Assembly (NCBI RefSeq): GCF_002205675.1
Contig: NZ_NISK01000001.1
Span: forward strand, 54,855 to 118,854
Source: Sphingopyxis bauzanensis
Lineage (GTDB): Bacteria > Pseudomonadota > Alphaproteobacteria > Sphingomonadales > Sphingomonadaceae
Reading direction: 5' to 3'
DNA length: 64,000 bases
Of this stretch, positions 57,240 to 64,000 are shown piece by piece. A model generated the notes under the pieces. The model was given only the letters and a program-made list of their open reading frames with translations. It was not told the DNA's origin and searched no databases. Made by a program: the position numbers and the translations under genes. Position 1 is the stretch's first letter, and every line of letters begins with the position of its first letter.

Positions 57240-58019
57240 TCAGACTGTCGGGACTTCCTGATACTCGGGCACCTTGCCGGCTTTTACCTGCTCGGCGAAA
57301 ACCTCGCGCATCAGCTGAAGCGAGAAAAGATGGGCGAAGATCAGCGCCAGGATGCCGTTTTGCATCATCTTGCGCAGGACATCGCCGCGCAGCTCACGCA
57401 GCTTGTTTTCGTCCACCATCTGGAAGCCGCGATACACGTACGGCTTGTCATTGCCTTCCTGCTGAATGCTGACTTCGCCTTCCATCAGCAGGTCCGCCTT
57501 TTTCAACTCATCCATGAAGGCACCCGTGCGCTGCCCGGCTTCTTCGAACATTTTGCAGAATTCGAGGATCGCCTGAACGGGTGCGGTCGGCTGGCCATTT
57601 TCGAACATCGCGTCGCCTTCGTCGAACTTTCCGACGGCGCCCGAGGTCGGGTCGAAGCACAGCGAGAGCTCGTCCGAATCCGGCTGCAGGCGCGCGAGCA
57701 GGAACGGATAGCGACGGATATAGGCCGGGACATAAACGGGATTGACCAGCTTCCCCTGATCATCGACGAACGTGTTGACGCCTTCGTTCAGGCCCATCAG
57801 CGCCAGCGGCACCGGATTATCACCCGCCGAAAAGACGATCGGATAATGGCGGCAGGCCGAGACAAATTCGTCCGAGGTTAGCGGAACCGCATGCTGGTTG
57901 ACCAGGAAATCGGCGTTGTCCAGCGAACGTGCGTGGAAATCGGCGTGATCCACGCTCGAAAGCGGCAACAGATCCTTGTAGAAAAGCGGCAGATTGGCAG
58001 GGGCGGGCGCAGTGGCCAT
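57240..58019 (-). CDS. SapC-family protein
   Basis: The protein has 259 residues. SapC-type features are YKDLLPLSSVDHADFHA, ADFLVNQHAVPLTSDEFVSACRHYPIVFS, PVPLALMGLNEGVNTFVDDQGK and YVPAYIRRYPFLLA. It was first described as a part of S-layer protein systems, and many Sphingomonas copies sit beside TonB receptors and tryptophan halogenases. Here the partner gene is cytochrome b561. No signal peptide. Function unknown. Confidence 0.9.
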   Translation of the reverse strand: MATAPAPANLPLFYKDLLPLSSVDHADFHARSLDNADFLVNQHAVPLTSDEFVSACRHYPIVFSAGDNPVPLALMGLNEGVNTFVDDQGKLVNPVYVPAYIRRYPFLLARLQPDSDELSLCFDPTSGAVGKFDEGDAMFENGQPTAPVQAILEFCKMFEEAGQRTGAFMDELKKADLLMEGEVSIQQEGNDKPYVYRGFQMVDENKLRELRGDVLRKMMQNGILALIFAHLFSLQLMREVFAEQVKAGKVPEYQEVPTV

Positions 58020-58132
58020 GATAAAACTCCGGTAGGGTGTCCCGACCAGCCGGGACGCACAAGATAACAGCGCGCCTTATTGACCTGCGCCGCGCGGCGC
58101 AAGGGGGGCGGTAGCAAGAGGTGGGAGCGGGG

Positions 58133-59557
58133 TCAGGCGATCAGCTTGCCCGGATTGAAGAGGCCTGCCGGGTCGAGACCGGCCTTGATCCCGCGCAGCG
58201 CTGCCAGCCGCGCCGGGCTGTCGAGTTCGGCGAGGAGATCGCGCTTCATCTGCCCGATGCCATGTTCTGCCGAGATCGAGCCGCCAAGTTCGATGACGTG
58301 CGCATAGACCAGCCGACTGACCGCAGTGCCATGCTTTGCGAGCCATGCCGGACCGTCTGCGCCGACGGGCGGCTGGACGTGGTGATGGACATTTCCGTCG
58401 CCCAGATGCCCGAACGATAGCGCGCGGGCGCCAGGGAAAGCCGCAGTCAGCCGAGCCGGATTGTCGGCGATGAACGTCGGCATCAGGTTGACGGGGACGC
58501 TGACGTCATGCTGCAATGCCGGTCCCTCGGCACGCTCGGCTTCAGAGATGGAATCGCGCAGGCGCCAGAAATCGTCGCTCTCACGGTCGTTCTTGGCGAT
58601 CACGACATCAAGGATCAGTCCGGCATCGAGGGCAGCGCCGAGTTCGCGCTCCAAGGCGTCCCCAACCGCCTGATCGCTCGCACCTGCCAGTTCGGCCAGC
58701 ACATACCAGGGATGCTTGGCGGCGATCGGTGCGCGGGTCTGCGGAATGTGGCGCAGCACAGCATCGAGGCAGCCGTGCGGAATAATCTCGAACCCTTCGA
58801 GTTCGCGCCCGATGCTGGCGTCGAGCTGGCGGAGCAGAAGGAGCGCGCGGTGGGGCGTATCGATCGCGATCCACGCGGTGCGCCGCGCGGCTGCGGCGGG
58901 AACGAGATGGAGGGTCGCGGCAGTGACGATGCCCAGCGTTCCCTCGGCGCCGCAGAGCAGGTGCCGCAGGTCGTAACCGCGGTTGTCCTTCTTGAGCGGC
59001 GCGAGGCCGTCGAAGATGCTGCCATCGGGCAGTACCGCCTCGATCCCTGCGACCAGCGCGCGCATCGTGCCGTGACGCAGCACCTGGGTGCCACCTGCGT
59101 TGGTCGACACAAGGCCGCCGATCGTCGCCGAACCCTTGCCGCCGAGGGTCAGGGGGAAACGCAGGCCGTGGGTGAGCGCTTCGTGATGGAAGGTTTCGAG
59201 GATCACCCCAGCCTCCGCTACCGCACTCCGCGCTGAAGTGTCGATGCTGCGTACCCGGTTCATGCGGCGCAGGCTGAGTAACAGCTGGTTACCGCCGACG
59301 TCGGGGGTGGCGCCGCCGACCATGCCGCTGTTGCCGCCCTGCGGCACCAGCGCCACCCCTGCATCGGCGCACAGGCGCACGATGGCAGCGACCTCTTCGG
59401 TTGAGCCGGGCGACAGCATCGCCGCAGCGCGTCCGGTATATTTACCGCGCCAGTCGGTCAGCCAGGGCGCCATGATATCGGCGTCGGTAGTGTATCCCTT
59501 TGGCCCCAAAAGCTTCGCAAGTGCGTCGAGCAGCGCAGGCGATGGCGCTCGCGTCAT
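58133..59557 (-). CDS. FAD-linked 2-hydroxyacid dehydrogenase (D-2-hydroxyglutarate/D-lactate type)
   Basis: The protein has 474 residues. The FAD-binding PCMH domain contains LVPQGGNSGMVGGATPD and TIGGLVSTNAGGTQVLRHGTMRALVAGIEAVLPDG; the C-terminal FAD-oxidase domain has SFGHLGDGNVHHHV and SISAEHGIGQMKRDLL with the histidine/metal motif. This is the D2HGDH/GlcD-like class, oxidising a D-2-hydroxyacid and reducing ETF or quinone. Which acid is unknown. Confidence 0.9.
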   Translation of the reverse strand: MTRAPSPALLDALAKLLGPKGYTTDADIMAPWLTDWRGKYTGRAAAMLSPGSTEEVAAIVRLCADAGVALVPQGGNSGMVGGATPDVGGNQLLLSLRRMNRVRSIDTSARSAVAEAGVILETFHHEALTHGLRFPLTLGGKGSATIGGLVSTNAGGTQVLRHGTMRALVAGIEAVLPDGSIFDGLAPLKKDNRGYDLRHLLCGAEGTLGIVTAATLHLVPAAAARRTAWIAIDTPHRALLLLRQLDASIGRELEGFEIIPHGCLDAVLRHIPQTRAPIAAKHPWYVLAELAGASDQAVGDALERELGAALDAGLILDVVIAKNDRESDDFWRLRDSISEAERAEGPALQHDVSVPVNLMPTFIADNPARLTAAFPGARALSFGHLGDGNVHHHVQPPVGADGPAWLAKHGTAVSRLVYAHVIELGGSISAEHGIGQMKRDLLAELDSPARLAALRGIKAGLDPAGLFNPGKLIA

Positions 59558-59746
59558 ACCGGGTCACCCGCGAATGCGTTCGACCGCCTGTGGTTAGGAA
59601 GACAATTATAGTTCATTTGATGTTCAATCATGGCTGTTAAAGCGAGCGTTGGATGAATATCAGGTTTTCGTCCAGCGACTATGGACGCGGGAGCTACGGG
59701 TGGGCAGCATTTATTTTCAGGATACCAGAGGAGCGGTGGCGCGGCT

Positions 59747-60271
59747 GTGCTGAACGCCCTTGTCCTTTGGTTTGCCGCGGCGGCGCCTGCCGCCGACGCC
59801 TTGCCGCCTGTTGCGGCACCTGAACCGCTGGTCGCGCTGACCGCGCCGACGCCCGAGCAGGTCACGTCCTTCTGGCAAGTGGTGATCGAACAGCAGTTGA
59901 TCATCCGCGTTCCGGCGCAGCGTTCGCAACTCAATAATTTTGCCGCGGGACCGATGCGGTCGCGGCGGGCGACCGAAATCCCGATCGTGTGGAAAGAAAA
60001 AAAGGCGCCCAAATGCGTGGCGATGCGCAACATCATGGGGATGCAGGCGACCCAGCGCGACAGCATCGACATCATCACGCGGCAGAAGCAGCGGCTGCGC
60101 GCGCAGCTTAACCGCGGGTGCCGCGCACTCGACTTTTACGCGGGCTTTTACATGCAGGGCAGCAAGGACGGGAAGCTTTGCGAGGATCGCGATCAGATCC
60201 ATGCGCGGACCGGTGCCAAGTGCGAGATCGACAAGTTTCGGCTGATGGTTCCGGTGCCCGACGAGGATTAG
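59747..60271 (+). CDS. Hypothetical secreted protein
   Basis: The protein has 174 residues from GTG at 59747, preceded by AGAGGAG. An N-terminal signal-like stretch (VLNALVLWFAAAAPAADA) is followed by a Pro/Ala linker and a cationic part with four cysteines (KCVAM, RGCRAL, KLCEDR, KCEID), suggesting two disulfides in the periplasm. I recognise no family. Confidence 0.7.
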   Translation: MLNALVLWFAAAAPAADALPPVAAPEPLVALTAPTPEQVTSFWQVVIEQQLIIRVPAQRSQLNNFAAGPMRSRRATEIPIVWKEKKAPKCVAMRNIMGMQATQRDSIDIITRQKQRLRAQLNRGCRALDFYAGFYMQGSKDGKLCEDRDQIHARTGAKCEIDKFRLMVPVPDED

Positions 60272-60392
60272 GCGACTAATCGCGCTTTTCGTCGCCATTT
60301 CTTGACTTTTCATCGCTATTTGCCCAAGGCCCGCGGAGCGCCGCCTGCGTGGAAGGCTGAGCGTCACCTCTTTTTCCGGACATGATAAACTT

Positions 60393-61802
<1,410 letters not shown>

Positions 61803-61942
61803 GAATTTTCTGCCTGTTTAGGTGACCAACCCAGGAGCCGCCGTGTTTTGGTGGTGGTTAGGTGCCGTTCGCCTACCGAAGCGCCCGCGGAGTCGGGGGC
61901 TGCAAGTGGGCTATTCCTGCGTCACCGAGTAAACTGACAGCG

Positions 61943-61966
61943 GCCCTCGCGTTCGCAGGGGCGACG
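61943..61966. repeat. Dispersed GC-rich hairpin repeat copy
   Basis: CCCTCGCGTTCGCAGGGGCGACG-type sequence between the convergent helicase and oxidoreductase genes. It has the same layout as the copies at 29252, 48182 and 49700. It may be a terminator for one or both genes. Confidence 0.45.
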
Positions 61967-61995
61967 ACTGGTTTTGGTCGTTAGCGGCCACAAAC

Positions 61996-63012
61996 CTACA
62001 GCCGAACTAGCATTTTCCCCATATTTTCGCCTGCGAACAACCCTAGAAAAGCATCAGGCACTGACTCTATTCCCTCGTGCACGGTTTCGCGCATCGTCAC
62101 CGCGCCGCTGGCGATCAGCCCGCCCATGTCGGCGTAAAATTCTTCCATGCAGTCGAAGAACTGATCGGTGTAGATAAAGCCTTCTATGCGGATCCGCGCC
62201 GGTATCGTGCGGATGAGATATTTCATCTCTTGCGCCTTGCCGTCATTATAGACGTCGATCATCCCGCAGATTGCAAAGCGCGCGAAATCATTGGCGGTCG
62301 CAAAGGCGGCGTCGAGATGTTCGCCGCCGACGTTGTCGAAATAAACGTCGATGCCCGGTTTACCGAGATCAGCGAGCGCTTGTGTCAGTCCCGACAGGAC
62401 CGGCGCCGCCTTGTAATCGACGACCGCATCGGCGCCCAGATCCTTGACCCACGCACATTTTTTCGCGCCGCCTGCCGAACCGATGACGGTCATTTCGCGC
62501 GCCTTGGCGATCTGGACCACGGCAGATCCCACCGCGCCCGCCGCCGCCGAGACAAAAATTGTGTCGCCGGGCTTCGCCGCGGCGACGCGGAGCAGGCCGA
62601 TCCAGGCGGTGCCGCCGGTCAGCCCCATATTGTGCAGAAAGGTCTGCGGGGTCAGCCCCGCCGCCAGCGCATCGGCAGGCAGCTTGTTCGGCATCATGTC
62701 GAGGCCGACGACGCCGCCATCGCGCCAGCCGCCCATGTGGAGGATCATGTCGCCGGGCGAGAAGCCCTCCATCCGGCTTTCCACCACTTCGCCGATCGCG
62801 CCGCCGGTCATCGGCTGGTCGATCTGAAAACTTGCGGCATAACTTTTGGCGTCGTTCATCCGCCCGCGCATATAGGGATCGACCGACAGCCAGCGGTTCC
62901 GGACACGGAGCTGGTCTGGTTCGAGCGGCGCGTCAGGCAGCTCGCGCAGCGCGAAATTGTCCATCGTCGGAAGCCCTTGCGGGCGGCTGATCAAATGCCA
63001 GGCTTTGCTCAT
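61996..63012 (-). CDS. NADP-dependent oxidoreductase, 2-alkenal/curcumin-reductase (CurA) type
   Basis: The protein has 338 residues from ATG at 63012 (MSKAWHLISRPQGLP). MDR-fold features are VDPYMRGRMNDAKSYAASF, GGAIGEVVESR, the family-specific HNMGLTGGTAWIGLL and SAAAGAVGSAVVQIAKAREMTVIGSAGG, then VYFDNVGGEHLDAA. It reduces the double bond of enones and alkenals with NADPH and is zinc free. An upstream in-frame ATG at 63075 is less likely. Confidence 0.92.
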   Translation of the reverse strand: MSKAWHLISRPQGLPTMDNFALRELPDAPLEPDQLRVRNRWLSVDPYMRGRMNDAKSYAASFQIDQPMTGGAIGEVVESRMEGFSPGDMILHMGGWRDGGVVGLDMMPNKLPADALAAGLTPQTFLHNMGLTGGTAWIGLLRVAAAKPGDTIFVSAAAGAVGSAVVQIAKAREMTVIGSAGGAKKCAWVKDLGADAVVDYKAAPVLSGLTQALADLGKPGIDVYFDNVGGEHLDAAFATANDFARFAICGMIDVYNDGKAQEMKYLIRTIPARIRIEGFIYTDQFFDCMEEFYADMGGLIASGAVTMRETVHEGIESVPDAFLGLFAGENMGKMLVRL

Positions 63013-63108
63013 CGGAACCCCCATTCCCTGATTTCGCATGGCGGTGACGGCGGTGGTCAGAAAAGCCGTTGCCACTGCAATGCGGTGCGTTTATTACGCC
63101 GCGGTCGC

Positions 63109-63184
63109 GGGGCCGTAGCTCAGATGGGAGAGCGCTGCAATCGCACTGCAGAGGTCAGGGGTTCGATTCCCCTCGGCTCCACCA
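63109..63184 (+). tRNA. tRNA-Ala (anticodon CGC)
   Basis: The cloverleaf has acceptor GGGGCCG with CGGCTCC, including the G3-T70 wobble pair that identifies alanine tRNAs. Anticodon stem CTGCA/TGCAG carries loop ATCGCAC (anticodon CGC). The T-arm is AGGGGTTCGATTCCCCT, followed by discriminator A and encoded CCA. 76 bases. Confidence 0.97.
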
Positions 63185-63527
63185 TTATTACAATGATTTA
63201 GCGACAAAGATTCATCTTTGTATGGAATGAATATGGAAAAGCGGGTGCGAGCCGTTTGCTTGGACCCGCTTCACGCACGCTCGGCAACGCCGGCCAGCAG
63301 CTCCACATGAGTGCAACTGGCCAGCATTTCTTCCGAAATTTGGCGCGGGCTCAAGAGAGTGCAGACGTGCGATAACAGGCGCCGTCGAAGGTCGAAGCGA
63401 ACACTCTGCCCAATCAATTTTCGGAGGTCGATCGTTCAGTTCGATAGTTTTGTGGTCGCTCCACTCGGGCGGCAGCACCATCCCCGGCGACGGGCGATTG
63501 ACCTGGACCGGCGCGGCGCCCCGCGAA
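63185..63527. other. Gap after tRNA-Ala; possible terminator, otherwise no gene
   Basis: AAGCGGGT (63239-63246) and ACCCGCTT (63264-63271) form an 8-bp stem that may end the tRNA transcript. The rest has no convincing coding frame, integrase or direct repeat of the tRNA 3' end that I can see. Confidence 0.4.
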
Positions 63528-63706
63528 AGTGCGGCGGCGCAATTATTTCCCCGCGTGCTGCGCACGCTCCTCGCGGCCGCTGCGCTTTCAAATAATCGCG
63601 CCGCCGCACTCCTCCGCTTTGCTGCGGCCCTTACGGGTTCGCGCGTCGCCTCATGCTCCGGTCCTTGGTCCGCCCATGCCGCAGGGATGGTTCCGCGGCA
63701 GTTTTT
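63528..63706 (+). promoter_or_regulatory. Structured leader upstream of the DUF736 gene, ending in a terminator-like hairpin
   Basis: Two 21-base arms (63528-63548 and 63590-63610) match with one mismatch around AGTGCGGCGGCGC-ATTATTT. Between them lies GCGTGC-TGC-GCACGC (63553-63567), flanked by CCGCG/CGCGG. The leader ends in TGCCGC (63677-63682), a 12-base loop, GCGGCA (63695-63700) and GTTTTT (63701-63706), a textbook intrinsic terminator shape. The ribosome site AAGGAG (63707-63712) comes immediately after. The layout fits an attenuator or other RNA control element. Confidence 0.5.
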
Positions 63707-63719
63707 AAGGAGACGACCA

Positions 63720-63884
63720 ATGGCATCCATCGGCTTTGTGAACGGCACCATTGAAAAAGGCTTCGTGGGCCAGCTCAAGACCCTCTCGATCCGCGCAAGC
63801 ATCGAGATCCGCACCAACCCCTCGAAGAACGGCGACGTCCAGCCCGATTTCCGGGTCTATTCCGAGGGTGTGGATTATGCGTAG
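63720..63884 (+). CDS. DUF736-family protein, C-terminally truncated
   Basis: The protein has 54 residues from ATG at 63720 with AAGGAGA upstream. IGFVNGTIEKGFVGQLKTLS, followed by IRASIEIRTNPSKNGDVQPDFRVYSEGVDY, matches the first half of DUF736 proteins, which usually reach about 100 residues and are found in conjugative plasmids and integrative elements. The frame stops at TAG within a GATTATGCG repeat, where the family normally continues (VEYGAAW-like). It is therefore broken by an insertion or deletion at that repeat. Confidence 0.75.
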   Translation: MASIGFVNGTIEKGFVGQLKTLSIRASIEIRTNPSKNGDVQPDFRVYSEGVDYA

Positions 63885-63962
63885 CGCGTGATTATGCGGA
63901 GTGGGGTGATGGAAGTGGCGGTTATCTGGCGCTTTTTCTGTGTTCCTGCTCCACATAATAAC
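63873..63962. repeat. Array of GATTATGCG-type repeats (possible recombinase sites)
   Basis: GATTATGCGTAG (63873-63884) and GATTATGCGGAG (63890-63901) are direct repeats with a 17-base step. A weaker GGTTATCTGGCG follows at 63920-63931, and an inverted copy reads TTATGTGGAG on the minus strand at about 63950-63959. Such short spaced arms resemble the ends of tyrosine-recombinase elements. No recombinase gene is inside the window. Confidence 0.45.
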
Positions 63963-64000
63963 GGCGGCGGTGCCGCAGCCCCTCGCCGGGTAGCGGGCGC

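Overview
The window looks like the chromosome of an alphaproteobacterium of the family Sphingomonadaceae (Sphingopyxis/Sphingomonas/Novosphingobium type). The reasons are high GC with strong G/C third-position bias in the core, a TonB-receptor-fed aromatic catabolic cluster, a SapC-family protein, 2-oxoacid:ferredoxin oxidoreductase korAB beside ordinary aerobic genes, family-5 uracil-DNA glycosylase, and many short GC-rich hairpins between genes. The genus is an inference.

Region 1 (1-17.6 kb) is an aromatic-degradation island with visibly lower GC. It is edged by an IS3-family end on the left (1-141) and an IS110-family element on the right (transposase 16659-17600), with an IS5-family transposase remnant inside (about 12.90-13.12 kb). 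The genes make an almost complete meta-cleavage route: two-subunit Rieske dioxygenase (14489-16373), cis-dihydrodiol dehydrogenase (5248-6039), a two-subunit LigAB-type extradiol dioxygenase (13284-14451), meta-cleavage-product hydrolase (4277-5119), then 2-hydroxypenta-2,4-dienoate hydratase, 4-hydroxy-2-oxovalerate aldolase and acylating acetaldehyde dehydrogenase (7103-9956). Two acyl-CoA ligases, a zinc-free quinone-oxidoreductase-like enzyme, a TonB-dependent receptor and an IclR regulator complete it. No ferredoxin or ferredoxin reductase for the Rieske oxygenase is present. The substrate cannot be fixed from sequence.

Region 2 (17.6-32.5 kb) is core: a small acidic protein, tRNA-Lys(TTT), folK, UDG family 5, rppH with an HSL-type hydrolase, korAB, a membrane metal-hydrolase with photolyase and cyclopropane fatty acid synthase, a class-C beta-lactamase-like lipoprotein, an SDR with purF, and hisI.

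Region 3 (33-44.6 kb) is acyl-CoA and leucine catabolism. A MerR regulator with a perfect operator-like palindrome precedes a long acyl-CoA dehydrogenase; a phospholipase-D protein follows. A tightly coupled minus-strand operon then runs isovaleryl-CoA dehydrogenase, two small membrane proteins, methylcrotonyl-CoA carboxylase beta and alpha, a MaoC hydratase and a CitE-like lyase, with a divergent LysR gene.

Region 4 (44.6-63.0 kb) holds sulfate activation (cysD, fused cysNC, cysQ) and an MFS-cysK-SleB hydrolase operon. It also holds oxidoreductases, a DUF885 lipoprotein, an RsmB-type rRNA methyltransferase, an SDHAF4-type small protein, SapC with cytochrome b561, a D-2-hydroxyacid dehydrogenase and a RhlE-type helicase.

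Region 5 (63.1-64 kb) is the edge of another mobile segment. tRNA-Ala(CGC) is followed by a heavily structured non-coding leader, a terminator-like hairpin touching the RBS of a DUF736 gene, and a truncation of that gene exactly at an array of short GATTATGCG-type repeats that resembles recombinase binding sites.
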